The position numbers were made by a program, and so were the translations under genes. DNA of 64,000 nt from Marchantia polymorpha subsp. ruderalis (taxonomy: Eukaryota > Streptophyta > Marchantiopsida > Marchantiales > Marchantiaceae), in the NCBI GenBank assembly GCA_037833965.1, contig AP031353.1, forward strand, positions 19,408,501-19,472,500, in the 5' to 3' direction. The notes below the pieces were generated by a model, which was not told the DNA's origin, searched no databases, and was given only the letters and a program-made list of their open reading frames with translations. This document shows, one piece after another, positions 38,520 to 50,470 of the stretch (position 1 is the stretch's first letter; every line of letters begins with the position of its first letter).

Positions 38520-38960
38520 TCAAAAGCTGAATTGTTTGAGATTGCAGAATGATGGCAAATATGATAGAGCAAATTTCAAGTCATATTGTGAGAACTAGGG
38601 AGTTAAGCTAGTGCAAAAAGTCCCCCACACACTACAACAGAATGGGATTGTTGAGAGTATGAACCAAATTTTCAACGAACATGTTAGAGCAATGCGATTT
38701 CACACAGATCTTTCAAAGATGTCTTGGGCAGAGTCAATCAACTTGGGTACTTACCTTATCATTTGAAGTTCCTCATTGGCCCTAGATTTTGAGTTGGCCA
38801 AGAGAAATAATTACGTAAAAATTTTCTCATTTGAAAATTTTTGAATGCACAACATATTTGCATGTGGACTCAAACAAACAACAACAGTTAGATGCAAAGG
38901 TCAAGAAATGTATTTTTGTTGTATATGTATCTTATTATTTTAGGTAGAGAGTTTAGGATA
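38520..38960 (+). pseudogene. Copia integrase remnant
   Basis: Pieces of the integrase core and C-terminal part are recognisable: NDGKYDRANF, then HTLQQNGIVESMNQ (the copia TPQQNGVAERMNR region with the catalytic-core Glu) near 38627-38668, then TYLHVDSNK and LDAKVKKCIFV. Stops interrupt the frame and the N-terminal zinc-binding part is not recognisable. Confidence 0.8.
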
Positions 38961-39079
38961 AAAAAGTCAGAAATTAATTAGATCCCAAGATATTATCTCC
39001 AACAAAATTGAATTAAAAAAAAACTCCATATCTAATAAAATGAGAGAGATTGATCAAGATAAATTGGCAAATTCCAAAT

Positions 39080-40470
39080 GGTTTGATGTAATCATCTTTA
39101 GTTGATTAAAACTAAAGTAGAGTTTACTCTAAATGTTCATATAGATACTTTAGCATGCACAAGTCATAGCTATCACGTCAGCGATCCGCGCGTTAGGTAG
39201 GTAGAAAGTATGTGTGTTAGTTGACAGTGTCACGTCAACGATACGTGTGCTTGTTAGATAAAAACTGAGTGTGTTAGTTGAAAGTGTCACGTCAACAATC
39301 TGTGTGCTTGTTAGAGTTATCCGCCACGTCATTCATTCACTAAGAGTGGAATGGATGATGGAGATAAGATCTTATATCATTGTACTTGTTGGTGAGAGCT
39401 ATATAATGGAGAGAATAACCATTGTTGGTATTTCTCATCTTCAGACTTTATGTTTCTATCTTCGAGTGAACTTCTATCAAAATCTTAGTGTTATATTTGA
39501 CCAGTAATGAAAGTATAGAAGATGATGCAATCTAAGAGTATCATGAAACCGATGATGAATTTGATGATTTTGTGGGAAAAAAATGTAGATAATGATCTGC
39601 AATCTCAGGATTGATTTTCACTCAGATTTGTCTCTGATGGCTTTTTGATAATTTATCATGTAACTAGAAGTCTAAGATTACTTCTCATGGTCATGTCCCA
39701 AGCACCATCTTACACAATCTCTCCACTCATGACTCAAATCACACACACATCAACACTTCAAGATATTGAAAATTTCCCTCCTTCATTGATGAAACAAGTC
39801 TCTACATAATTGAACTCTCCAATTTTGCTTGAGAGTTTGTTCTCTACCTCTCTACTTATACTACTTGAAATATTACCATAGTAACATATAAAAATTATCT
39901 TTCAACTTACTTTCACTAAGATAAATCTTGGTAGATTTTACTAACTTCCCATACGTGATAACATGCCATTATCATATGTAAACCTTCTAGAAGTTTTTCA
40001 ATCTCGAGGTTGAGGTAACGAGTCTTTCAAACTTCTAGAAGCTTTCCTTGCCTCTAACTAAACATGGGTCTTAGTGTAACCAATGAATTTTCATACACTA
40101 AGGAAAATAAACCAAATATAATCTTATAGTCAAAAGTCTTTTGTCTTGGAATTAAGACTTTTGTAAAAGACAAAATATAAATGCTCATTACAATCTTCTA
40201 GAACTGCTCTAATTATTTTGCCAAGTATAGACATTATAGCTAAAGTTCGTACTTGTTAGATAAAATTAATTATAACTAACTAGACTTATCTATATCTAGG
40301 CTAATCATACTTCACTCCTTGACTATTTCTAATACTATAACACACATACAACAACCGATCTTAGAGATCAAGCAAATTTCATTTCACAAGAATTGGTATT
40401 GAGAAGGTATATTCAAGCTCGGAAATCTAACAGTAGATATATATCTTCCCTCAATTTTACTTTTGACCGA
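39080..40470. other. Extra DNA between integrase and RT, probable nested insertion
   Basis: No copia coding similarity is seen across most of this interval, which is longer than the usual spacer. Its left part contains a three-copy 57-bp repeat and then sequence with LTR-like features: TATATAATGGAGAGAATAACC near 39,400, resembling the TATA and downstream region of a plant LTR. The rest is AT-rich. Borders and element class could not be fixed. Confidence 0.4.
39173..39343. repeat. 57-bp tandem repeat, about three copies
   Basis: Units start with TCACGTCA at 39173, 39230 and 39287 and share GTGTGTTAGTTGA(C/A)AGTG. The period is 19 codons, so an open frame on the - strand (39150-39332) carries a repeated 19-residue peptide containing IVDVTLSTNT. 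I regard that frame as a by-product of the repeat rather than a gene. Confidence 0.85.
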
Positions 40471-40474
40471 TTTA

Positions 40475-41190
40475 GGTGAGCTTGAAGACTACAATGCGAC
40501 CATAGATTCAAATGATGAGGTCAAGTGAAAGCATGCTATGAAGGAGGAGTTCAAATCCTTGGAGAAGAACAAGAAATGGATCTTGATTCAATTGTTGGAA
40601 GTAAAGAAGTGCTACAAAATAATTGGATGTATCGAGTCAAGGAAGAAAAGAATGGCAATAAGCGTTGCAATATGAGATTCATGGTCAAAAGTTTCTTGCA
40701 AAAGAAAGGTATTGATAACACCAATATCTTTTTACCTGTGATGAAACTTACAACCATTCAAATAATTCTTGTTATTGTGGCAGCCAAAATCTTGCACCTT
40801 GAACAATTCGATGTGGAAACCGCTTTTCTTCACGGAAATTTGGATGAGAAAATCTACATGATGTAGCCTGAGTGTTTTGAAACTTAGAAACAGACCGTCC
40901 TTGTGTGCAAGTTAAATAAAAGTCTATAAAGTTTGAATCAAGCGCCGAGACAATGGTTAAAAAGTTTGACAAATTCATGAGTAGTCATAGATTCAAACAA
41001 GAAGACATTGATCATTGTTGCTACTTCAATGATTTTGGTGACTCTTATGTTATTTTGCTTTTGTATGTCAATGACATGCTCATTGTATGTTCAAATATGA
41101 AGAAAATCATCATATTGAAGCAACAATTGGCACAAGAGTTTGAGATGAAGGACTTGGATGCAGCAAGTCAAATTCTTGACAGCCAAGAGA
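40475..41190 (+). pseudogene. Copia reverse transcriptase remnant
   Basis: Successive blocks are MKEEFKSLEKN, VMKLTTIQIILVI, FDVETAFLHGNLDEKIYM (40807-40862, copia RT motif), LNQAPRQW, and YVNDMLIV (41064-41087). The last is the RT catalytic site, normally YVDD, with Asp changed to Asn. There are frameshifts and stops, for example at 40864. It is part of the decayed element and not functional. Confidence 0.88.
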
Positions 41191-41194
41191 TAGT

Positions 41195-41477
41195 GATAAT
41201 AACACTCTTGTTTTGTTTTAGTTGTACAGTTAATCTGTCTTGACTATATAGACAATAACATTAAATTTTTATTTATTTATTTTTGACTGCAGAAACAGTA
41301 ACTGTAAGAATCTTCTTTTGTTTTGTTTTTATTGATCTTCTGTGATAGTGACTTAGTGACTGTGTGAGTAAGAAGATCAAGATAGTGAAAGTGATCTTCT
41401 GTGCAGTCTTGAAATAGTAAGAGTAAGAAGATCAAGGTAATGAGAGTAATCTTTTGTGAGGACTCTGTGTTATTACA
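41195..41477 (+). repeat. Right LTR of the copia element
   Basis: It matches the left LTR at TTTTGTTTTTATTGATCTT, two GAGTAAGAAGATCA units (41366 and 41421, period 55) and the GTGTTATTACA end. An AT-rich insertion near 41,255-41,285 is absent from the left copy. The start is approximate. Confidence 0.75.
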
Positions 41478-41646
41478 CATACATCGAATCACAAATTCCA
41501 ATCAATTGAGCCGACCATGGTCATGTTGTCGTGGAATTTATTTGAGGCTTGAGACTACAGTGTAGTTAGTGATTTGTGTGAGTATAAATTAAGGAGAAAA
41601 ACCATAAATAATGTGGGTGCTATATGTGTTTATTGTAACTAGAAAT

Positions 41647-42005
41647 GAGTGTAGTACGTATTTCCAAGTTAAGTACAAACTTGTACTACGTGTTGTTAGA
41701 GTTGAATGTACTACATACTTTCAAGTTGTACTTCAAACTTGTAACTAGAGTTGAGTGTAGTACGTATTTCCAAGTTAACTACAAACTCGTACTACGTGTT
41801 GTTAGAGTTGAATGTACTACATACTTTCAAGTTGTACTTCAAACTTGTACTAGAGTTGAGTGTAATACGTACTCTCAAGTTGTACTACAAACTCGTACTA
41901 CATATTATACTAGGGTTGAGTGTACTACATACTTACAAATTGTATTACACACTTGTATTATAGTTGAGTGTAGTACAAACTTCCAAGTTGTACTACAATT
42001 ATACT
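41647..42005. repeat. Minisatellite, 106-bp unit built of two ~53-bp halves
   Basis: GAGTGTAGTACGTATTTCC starts at 41647 and again at 41753. The halves share GTACTACATAC and CAAGTTGTACT and continue with more divergent half-units to about 42,005, giving roughly six to seven half-units. It is rich in GTAC and AGTAC palindromes. Adjacent open frames here encode repetitive Val/Leu/Tyr peptides and are artefacts of the repeat. Confidence 0.9.
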
Positions 42006-45000
42006 ACTAACTTTCTACGTTTTACTTTTGAAAGTTTTTTAAAAAAGCTATTTAGAAAAGAGTAGGCGGTTCCTTCCCCTCAGTCCCAACTTTGCATTTT
42101 CACACGTTACTTCTTGAGGATTTCCGCAATTCTTTTAGGATTTGTGTTTGTTTAAAAAAATATTATTTCTGGGAGACTTAACATTGAATGATGCGGTATT
42201 TGACGAAGCCGACGAGAGTAGTAAGTAAGGAAAGGTGTTTCTTTTTTCCCATATGATGTACTTTTGATAGAAAAGTGGTTTTACAGATTATATATCATTT
42301 TTTCAAAGCAATCTCCAAATATTTTATTGATTTTAGAGCCAAAATTGATGTATGTCTCAAATTTTGTTTCAAGTCTAGATCATATGTAGATAGAAAGTTA
42401 TGAGTGTTGGAAGTTAAGAAGTTTTTCATAATCACCAATATTTTGATCTTGGACAAATTTTTACAGAGTGAAATAATATGTTTTTATTCCAATTCATCGT
42501 TCAAAATTTTATGAGAGTGTTTATTTCTATGTGTCAATCTTAATTTCACTAAAACATCACGTCTAGAAAAACAGTTATGTCATTTTGAAGATCAGGGTTA
42601 CAAAACCAAGAAAATATATCAAAATTTTTAATTTTTTTTCCCGCAGTTTTTGTCCTGTTGAGAGCGTTTTTGGAAAGAGATGTTTCGAGTGTTTTCACCT
42701 TATGTGTTTGCCGTATTAGTGTGATGGATTTTTGTTGTTACTAGGAGCCAAGTCTCAGCGCTTTCTTCAGCAACTCTTTTCCCCTGTACTACGTAGCGTA
42801 CATATTTTTGAAAAGTGATCAACCTGATGAGTGAACATATACTCTACAATTGTGTGGATGCACGCACAACGTCTCTCTCGATGACAACTACTTCGAGAAA
42901 TGATGGAGCTAGAGTTGGATATATGCAATGATGCTTGCTTGATGAAGAGATTGAAGATAGATCATTGGTCATGATGATCTGATGGTGAACTTTAGTACAT
43001 GTTTATGCTGCAGAATATGTAGATAGATCCTTAGTCTTGTGAGCGACACAAGTTTCATGTGCCTATTTCTACATTCATAGAGCCAATAGATTATGTAAGA
43101 GAACTAAATAGTGAGATAGCAATTCTCGTCCAAAAGGATGAATCCGCATTCTACTATTTACTTGAGTTTCTCATTTACAGTTGTGCCACTCGCTAAAATG
43201 AGGACTTGCAATTGTCGAGGACTCCTTTGCTTTGAAACTGACTTTGTAGGTAAAAATTTTGAGTTAGCCAAATATATTTGAATATCTTGATCAAAATATA
43301 GTGAAAGATCTTGCATTCAAATTTCAGAATTATACTATGAGTTTCAAAGTTTATTCTTTGTTTAACTAAAATTTTCAATTTATTATAAATAATAATTTGA
43401 CTCTCATTTTGATGCTCGTCTTTCATGATTCATGTGCAATTATATGATTTATTTTTCAATTGTATTTGGTTAGATTTTGAGCATCACGAAGATATTTTCT
43501 ACAAATTTTTCTCAAATCAAACATTAGCCGTATCAACAATAATGTATATTTCATCAATAAAGAAGTATATAAATTCTTATTCTTTGATTTTTAAAATATC
43601 ATTGTGATGAGTTGTAATTTATGAAAAAAAGTACTAGATGTTTCATCATTTTCGTGAATACAGTATTATATTTCAGATTTTACTAAGTATTACTACTATA
43701 TTACTACACATTACTATATATGTATCATGACCGTTTTGATATTTTGCATCTAAAAGTAATTTGTTGAATTTCGGAAACAACGATTTAAAACTTTTTTATT
43801 CGATAAAAAATTTTCAGCATATCAATAGCTTTTTAATTTGGAAATCAATACATATCAACTCCTATGATCAATGATGACTGCATTAAAATCTATGGTGTAA
43901 TTGAACAACTGGAAGCGTCTAGTGATATTAAACCAGTTCTATTCATAGTCACATTAAATCTTGTATAAATGATTTGTCTCCAACTTGAATTTGCACAATC
44001 ATATATTTTTTAGGCTAAAACTTATGTGCATTGAAGTTAACTCTCAACTTCATGTTATGAAGCTAATATGGTATCAAGTCTCATATATATAAGATAATAT
44101 AAATTTTCTTGAAATTTAATTATTATAATCCATATGAACCAATGAGATCAGATATAACAAGCTTCGTGTTTGTCAAACATATTTGATTGTAAATACTCAG
44201 CTGAATCTAATATTATTTTTCAGTTTGAAGTATTAAAGAATGTAATAATTCAAACTATCATTGTGAATTTCACTATTACAAGATATACAGAAGATTATTA
44301 CATCATTCAGTTAAAGTAAACATAACTAATTTGTGAGAAAATATCATATTTTTACAATTATCCAATTTTCAATCTTATGTAGTGTATTGTGTTAACCTTT
44401 GATGCATGATGTAATCCACTCATTTTAATTAGCTATTATGATAGTTTTAAAAATTTTTGGTAATTAAAATATGAAGTATTTCAATTATCATGATTATGTA
44501 TATAATGATCATCATGGTTCGGATTTCAAGTTACTCACTGAATTCAATCTAACAATTGCAATTGTCGCACAATATAAAACAATTTGAAAACTACTTACAT
44601 GCTTTTTATGATTTTATATTGCTTAATTATGTGGAATGTGACATTCTTCATAGGGTTTTCATATTTTACTTTCTTGATTCATAATTTCATCATGAAACTA
44701 CATCATGAATTTATGTTAAAGAATTGGAAGTTTTTCATGCATCAAACTCTTCATACAAGATGTTTATACTTGATGGACCCAATCATGGCTTTCGAAGTAC
44801 TTGAACTTCAAAGTTGGCAAAATGCGTTAGTCTTGTTGGCTCTTCTCCCACCTCCCGCACCATGTGTGGTAGATGTGGTCTGCTCCTTACCAAATATCAG
44901 GCCGTTTAGACAGGTGTACAATCTGCAGCTGTTTGTTTGTAGAACGTTCCAACTACATTTACTCGAATCTTGATAACATCGTACACTCGTTTGCCTAAAG

Positions 45001-47305
45001 TAAAACATGTGCTACTTTTATTCAACAAATTGATTAGAGGGTTAAAGAATCCTTCTAAAATCCGTAGAAAATGGCTCAAAGCCTTGTTTCTTCTGTTTCT
45101 GCCAAGTGCAGCGACGCGCCTTTCACACGTTTGAGGTCCGCGATATCTGGCAGGAATTCCGCAGAACCGAGATTTCTGGCGTGACAGTCGAGATCACAAT
45201 CAAAAATTTACGAGCCGTTATTGAGACACGACGCATTACGTTTATAGAATAAGTAAGTTTACGCGTAATCGCCCGCGAATACTTTGCCAGCGTCATGGGT
45301 GCACACAAACAAGCACGATGTTGGGACTTACCGGTGCCTTCGAGTGCTACTGAAAACTCCATAGAAAACTCTGGACAGTCGAAACAGAGACGTGGTCGCT
45401 TTCTTATTGAAATCTCGACAATACCTAGTTCATTCAACGACTAAATTTAAGATTTGGACGATTTACAAGACCAAGCACCCTATAATCAAACCCGATGCAG
45501 CTGTTAATCAGTACCTCTACCGGTGAATTGAGGAAATGACGTGGAACGAACGATAGACTAGTCTGGAATCATAGACTAGATCTCTTACGACAACTAGTAC
45601 CGAGCCAAATAACATATCCGAGAAACCGGGCCTCTCACAAGTCAGCGACCGATCGGCAATCCTTGTGAAGGCTGCTTCATATCCTCTCACTGGCCTGTGG
45701 CGGTAATAGACTTTTTACATGACAAGGATTACAACGTCAGAGCGCCTTGCTCCCACTTTCTAACAGAGAAGTTAGCTTTTCGACAGCTTTAGTCTCTCGA
45801 GTAAGAGAGACACGTGTCAAACATACAGAGCCAGCAACATTCAAAGTAATCATAATAGACTACCACAAAGGGCATACGAAACTCTCATCTAATCCTGACT
45901 AGACAATGATATCTGAGTAAACTTACGGGGACTGGGCTCCTTGAAGACTCGTGATGATGTATGTGGTAGACTACTGTCTTCAATAACTCTTCATTCTAAT
46001 TTAAGGTCCAACGTTCCGTGTTGTACATAATGGATGACGACGGATATAGGATTCAGAAGGGACCCAACACAGGGTACTACTGAAAACTTAGATAATACTG
46101 GTGGCTTGTGTACCACTATCACCCGTGAGAGGTAGACATTGAGGAGCTGAAACATGCCAGTACTAAATTTCCATTCTCCTCCAGAAAGCAAACCTAGGAA
46201 ACACTTGATTGCTTTCAGATGCCCAAGTTCAGCATATCCTAAAGTTACAAGCCCCTACTCAATGCAACGCCAACTACAGTTACAGTTTGATGAAGTATGA
46301 CCAGAAGTCACCTGATCAACTTGTGTCCAACCCCTGACGCACACAAACTGAGAATGTGATTTTATCAGTATACAGCTAAAACATTTGAATGACGGGACCA
46401 TAAAACAAATCAAGCAGTTTGAGCAACGATATTGAATAAAACCATACTATGAAGTCAAGCTAGACTAAGAATTTGGTCCTTACAGAGGAAGGGAACAGGC
46501 ACGCGTGTTTTGCAAAGACAGCACCACTCACAACGCATGATACAGAGCACACCGAGAACTTGTATGGTCACCGCATCTCATACTTTTAAACGGTTGAATT
46601 AAGAGAACCAGCTTACCTCGGGATCTTTCGCAAAGTGATACGTTCTCAAGTGGCAGAAAGCTCTTTTTGCGTGAGGGTTCAGACTGAGAATTGCCCCTCA
46701 TCAGTTCCACAGCTGCATTCCATCGTGCGTAGACTAATTCTTCATGGTATACTATAAGGTAGCCATAGCTCTGGACACCCAGATCCAGCTTGGTACCTCC
46801 GATCTCCACAACTCCAAAGCCTAAGCACTGCTTGACTGTTGACTTACGGGCAACCCTCTAGAATATGAAGGGCCTTCTACTACACTCTTAACGGTCCAAG
46901 AGGGTTAACAATATCTTGGTGGCTATTTTGCTCTGTAATCTTACTGTAGTAAAGTGGGACGGCAATCTTTGACAATAAATCACTCACTGCAACGAGGCCC
47001 ATCGGCAGATGGACTTGCACAGTAGACCTTCTGACGAGGCCAAGGAGTTTCAAAACACGTAAGAACTATTTCCTGAAGTAACAGCGAAGTGCTGTAAGTC
47101 TGAATTTTGGGTGACAAACGGGAGGAGATCATCAAGGAAGGAATCCACTCTACGAATCATGCAGTACCGCAATCACTTGCTCTCGAGCAACTTCAGGGGA
47201 TAGAAGCTGAACTGGCTGGATAATATCTGCGTGATCCAATCAACCTACAGCTTCCGAACCCATTACAGATATCTAGTGAGTGTCTTCTAAGGTACAAAAT
47301 TTCTT
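42006..47305. other. AT-rich DNA and 3' flank of the PXA-PX gene
   Basis: 42.1-44.9 kb is strongly AT-rich and shows nothing recognisable. 45-47.3 kb is moderate in composition. Frames such as 45123-45437 and 46528-46809 on the - strand lie downstream of the PXA-PX gene and have no recognisable motif. Its 3' untranslated region must lie here, but its end was not located. Confidence 0.45.
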
Positions 47306-50300
47306 CTACATGGCATGGACTTCCAACACGAGGTCATGAAGCTCCGGAAATGCTGAAACCAACAGCATTTCAAGCAGACTGAAGGCAAGCTGCTTGATAC
47401 AAACTCCAGATTGTAGGAAGAAGTATATGTCAGTAGCACAGCGCTTGTACTGCTTACTTCCAATCAAACTAACAAGACCAGCAGGAGCACGGTCGAGAAT
47501 GATCTCCCGGACGACTCCAGCGCGCCGAGCTGCTTCCAACCTATGCTCGAAACTTTCAGCCTGGCCGTTGGTGCCATTGTGGTTGTTGGCCTGTTGTCGT
47601 GAGGGATGTTTGGTAAGAAAGACGCCATCCGGCCATAATATTCTGTGGAGCCATCTAATTCCACTTGCAACAACCTCCTCTTTCCTAAGCCACTGGATCT
47701 TTCCCAGCAGAAAGTCATCTATGGCATCACCCATGCCTAGCGTAAGAATTTGCTTCGCCATCCAGAAAACTTGCCGTCGAATCCAGCCTCTACCCTGCAA
47801 CTCAAAGATCCCATCCACCAGGTTGAGGAGCGGTACACTCACTTTTGGCGGTCCCCAATCTGGGGGAATGGCAAGATTATCATCCTCCGCCATATCTGAA
47901 CCTGCAAGAGACCCTACCGGGGAATGACCCTCGGATAAAGCCCGCTCTTTTCCATCGTATAACTTGTTAACGTCAAAGTTGCTGCGTGCATCTCTATGTG
48001 CCTCCAACCCTCCCGATTCTGATCCTAACGGGCTTCCTGCAGCTTGTCCTGAAGGTTGTAGATCATACTCAGAGCGCCAAGCCAAATTCCCGACGTTCTG
48101 TGGAAGGTCGTAATGAGCTGGATACAAGCTATCATCCTCCCAATACATCTGCTGAGAAGCTGCCTTCTTATCCGCTGCAATACCCATGGGCCGGCTGCTG
48201 ACGCCGTTCGAAACTGGTAGAGTTAGTATCGGTAGGTGACTGATGTTGGGATTGTTGTTGGCAATTTGGGTATTGTAGAAACCAGCACGCTGCCGCAGGT
48301 CAGGCGGAGCTGTCTTCAGCTTCTCTTGGTTGTTTTCGGACATGTTACGAAACTGCCGGAACATGTCATCCACAGCATCATCCACATTGGATGTCAATGT
48401 CTTGAACATAGACTGGGATTCTCCAAAACCATAAGTTTGAGAATTAGCACTCAGGAAGTCCCAAACCTCATGGAGCTCAGCTAAGCTTGGAATGGACAGA
48501 AGATCCTTCAGATATTGATCCAGAAGGGCGCAACGTTCGCGGATGAGCGAGTTGTCCAGATTTGAGGACAAAAACCGCTTGGATGGTAAACTGAGAGAGT
48601 AGTAGGGCTTGTCCTTGAGACTACGATGGAGCTGTTCAAAATTTCGAAATCGTCTTTGCACCTCCCAGGTACGATTGTGTCCATCTGGACCATCTGTGAC
48701 AAAGATGGAATACACGGCAAATGTTTTATTAGCAGCACTCTTTTCGAAATGGGCACCCACCACATCAACCTGTAGCTGGCTGGTCCAGCTTGTCTGAGTG
48801 GCGAGCGGTAAGTTCTCAGGCTGTGCAGACTCCATAAAAGTCCGCTTTCCTCCCACTCTCCGGACTGCACATTTTCGCCTTGGATCGTAACCAGTAGCGT
48901 CTCCGGCTTTCAACATGCTGGGAATTCCTTCCTGATGGTGCTGCTGCTCCAGATCCTGCCAACCATCAAGCAGTCCTCCGCTGCTGCGAGATTTTCTCAT
49001 AGGCACGACTTCTTGCTCGAACCCATGTGCTCTCGAGGGATTACTCTCCACCTGCTCCGTCCCAGCCAGACTGACTCCAGCAGATTGTTGGCTCACAGGC
49101 CGCAGCTCCACTAACTCAGTAGTCTTTCCGTCAGGTTTTTTGGGTTTCACTTGCGGCACCGGGGGCTCCACAGCCAGGGGATGAGAAACTGGCTGCTCCT
49201 TGGTGATATTCGTTTCCTTGGGTTTCACTGCAGCCTTGTTGAGCTCTCGTTTTTTGTAGTTGCGTCCCTTGGTCCAAAGATTGTCCAGATGCTCAGGAGC
49301 AAGAGCTTGAGTTTTCCTCTGATTCACGACCTCCAACACCTGGGCCCAATTCTCCCTTTGGGACCCCGAGTAACCATCTTTTTTATCGAGAGGAGTACCC
49401 CCGGGACTTTTCGCTTCATTTTTCCCACCCAAGTCCGTGGAAGCGCCTCTCGTCAACGATTCGCTTTGTACGTGTTGGCCCTTCGTGGGTGTCACCTCCA
49501 CCATTTCCAGTCCCGGCTCGGAAGGCTCCTTATATATGGGTGGATCAGGAGCTCGCTTTGCTGGCTTAGACGCATTGGCCTCTACTTTCGGAAGGGGGGC
49601 ATTCTGACTCGAAATAGCGGCATTTTCAATCTGCATGTTGATGAACGCAGGGCTTGCAATGTTCATGACAGGTCGCATAACAGCACATGCTAGCATTTCC
49701 CGGGCCAGGGACCGTAAAACTCTGCAGTGGCCATCACTGGGCTTCAGAACAAGAGCAACTACTCCCCCCATAAGCTTCTGCAGAACTTTCGATTCCGACT
49801 CGGCTGAAACAAGCGCTGGATGCAATTCCCCTGTTGCCGCCAGAGCCGACTTGAGATTCTCATCCCTCTCCTCTGAGGACAGAATTCCCAAAATGTCCGC
49901 TCCCACTCGTGCCTGCGTTCTCCTGAAAAGCTCTAGGTGGCTGGCCACCAAATCCACAATGTCCTGAGTCAAAAGAGTGATAAGGTTTACCCTCTTAGCC
50001 CGCTGCGCCACCTCGCCCAGCACGCCATTTATCAGAGCCATCAGCTCGTCCGGGAATTCCTGGTCCGAGCTGATGGACGAGAACCACAAATTCGTGACCC
50101 ACTCACTCACAACAGACTTAGTAAGGTCGCTGAGGGCGGCCTCGACCTCTGGAGCTTCCACTCCGCGGCGCCAGAACTCCAACAGCGTATGATTGGCTGA
50201 TGGAAACTTCGTTGGTGCTTGGCGGCCCCGACCTCGCTTGCGAGAGATCGAGGGAGGGATTGCGGTCGCGAAAGGACGGCTCGATCTCCATCGAACCACG

Positions 50301-50470
50301 ATCTCACCTGAGAGGCAGCGTAATACAGCGATGATAAGAAGGGCGACGGGAATATTGACCCAGAAGGAGTGAGACGTCAAGGACATAGCATAGGCCAGAC
50401 CTACAACCCAGATTAAAACCAGGATCGTCCGCTTCTTGGCCTCGTCCAGTAGATCCCTCACCGTCTTCAT
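47306..50470 (-). CDS. PXA-PX-nexin C domain protein (sorting nexin-like), 1,054 residues
   Basis: This is a membrane-anchored phosphoinositide-binding protein of the group that includes animal SNX13/14/19/25 and plant PXA-PX proteins; plant members lack the RGS domain, as here. The chosen start gives MKTVRDLLDEAKKRT, as I recall for plant homologues; an in-frame ATG at 50569 would add 33 residues. Two hydrophobic segments follow (about 15-31 and 36-50), an ER-type hairpin anchor. A PXA domain spans about 90-285. A charged linker contains LAPEHLDNLWTKGRNYKK, apparently conserved. The PX domain (about 567-680) has RRFRNFEQLH (phosphate-binding RRF), PSKRF and a downstream Arg in RERCALLDQYL. 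The nexin C domain occupies about 877-1046. Members act in endosome or vacuole trafficking and ER contact sites; the exact role here is inferred. The whole reading frame is uninterrupted, whereas flowering-plant homologues usually have many introns. Confidence 0.95.
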   Translation of the reverse strand: MKTVRDLLDEAKKRTILVLIWVVGLAYAMSLTSHSFWVNIPVALLIIAVLRCLSGEIVVRWRSSRPFATAIPPSISRKRGRGRQAPTKFPSANHTLLEFWRRGVEAPEVEAALSDLTKSVVSEWVTNLWFSSISSDQEFPDELMALINGVLGEVAQRAKRVNLITLLTQDIVDLVASHLELFRRTQARVGADILGILSSEERDENLKSALAATGELHPALVSAESESKVLQKLMGGVVALVLKPSDGHCRVLRSLAREMLACAVMRPVMNIASPAFINMQIENAAISSQNAPLPKVEANASKPAKRAPDPPIYKEPSEPGLEMVEVTPTKGQHVQSESLTRGASTDLGGKNEAKSPGGTPLDKKDGYSGSQRENWAQVLEVVNQRKTQALAPEHLDNLWTKGRNYKKRELNKAAVKPKETNITKEQPVSHPLAVEPPVPQVKPKKPDGKTTELVELRPVSQQSAGVSLAGTEQVESNPSRAHGFEQEVVPMRKSRSSGGLLDGWQDLEQQHHQEGIPSMLKAGDATGYDPRRKCAVRRVGGKRTFMESAQPENLPLATQTSWTSQLQVDVVGAHFEKSAANKTFAVYSIFVTDGPDGHNRTWEVQRRFRNFEQLHRSLKDKPYYSLSLPSKRFLSSNLDNSLIRERCALLDQYLKDLLSIPSLAELHEVWDFLSANSQTYGFGESQSMFKTLTSNVDDAVDDMFRQFRNMSENNQEKLKTAPPDLRQRAGFYNTQIANNNPNISHLPILTLPVSNGVSSRPMGIAADKKAASQQMYWEDDSLYPAHYDLPQNVGNLAWRSEYDLQPSGQAAGSPLGSESGGLEAHRDARSNFDVNKLYDGKERALSEGHSPVGSLAGSDMAEDDNLAIPPDWGPPKVSVPLLNLVDGIFELQGRGWIRRQVFWMAKQILTLGMGDAIDDFLLGKIQWLRKEEVVASGIRWLHRILWPDGVFLTKHPSRQQANNHNGTNGQAESFEHRLEAARRAGVVREIILDRAPAGLVSLIGSKQYKRCATDIYFFLQSGVCIKQLAFSLLEMLLVSAFPELHDLVLEVHAM

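Larger units (their letters stand above)
36750..41477 (+). mobile_element. Degraded Ty1-copia LTR retrotransposon with nested DNA
   Basis: Two related LTRs flank remnants in copia order: gag, zinc knuckle, protease, integrase, reverse transcriptase. A primer-binding site follows the left LTR. The reading frame is broken many times, catalytic residues are changed, and no RNase H was found between the RT and the right LTR, so the element cannot be autonomous. The distance between the integrase end and the RT start (about 1.5 kb) is roughly 0.9-1 kb more than usual, pointing to an insertion. The LTR copies differ substantially, indicating an old insertion. Exact outer ends are uncertain by tens of bases because the left LTR start is diverged. 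Confidence 0.9.

Noticed and set aside
39150-39332. 60-codon - strand frame with a 19-residue repeat
   Set aside because: The repeat is explained by the 57-bp tandem DNA repeat inside a decayed retroelement; no start context or domain supports a gene.
41645-42010. 121-codon repetitive open frame
   Set aside because: It is a translation of the minisatellite, whose 106-bp period changes the register every unit.
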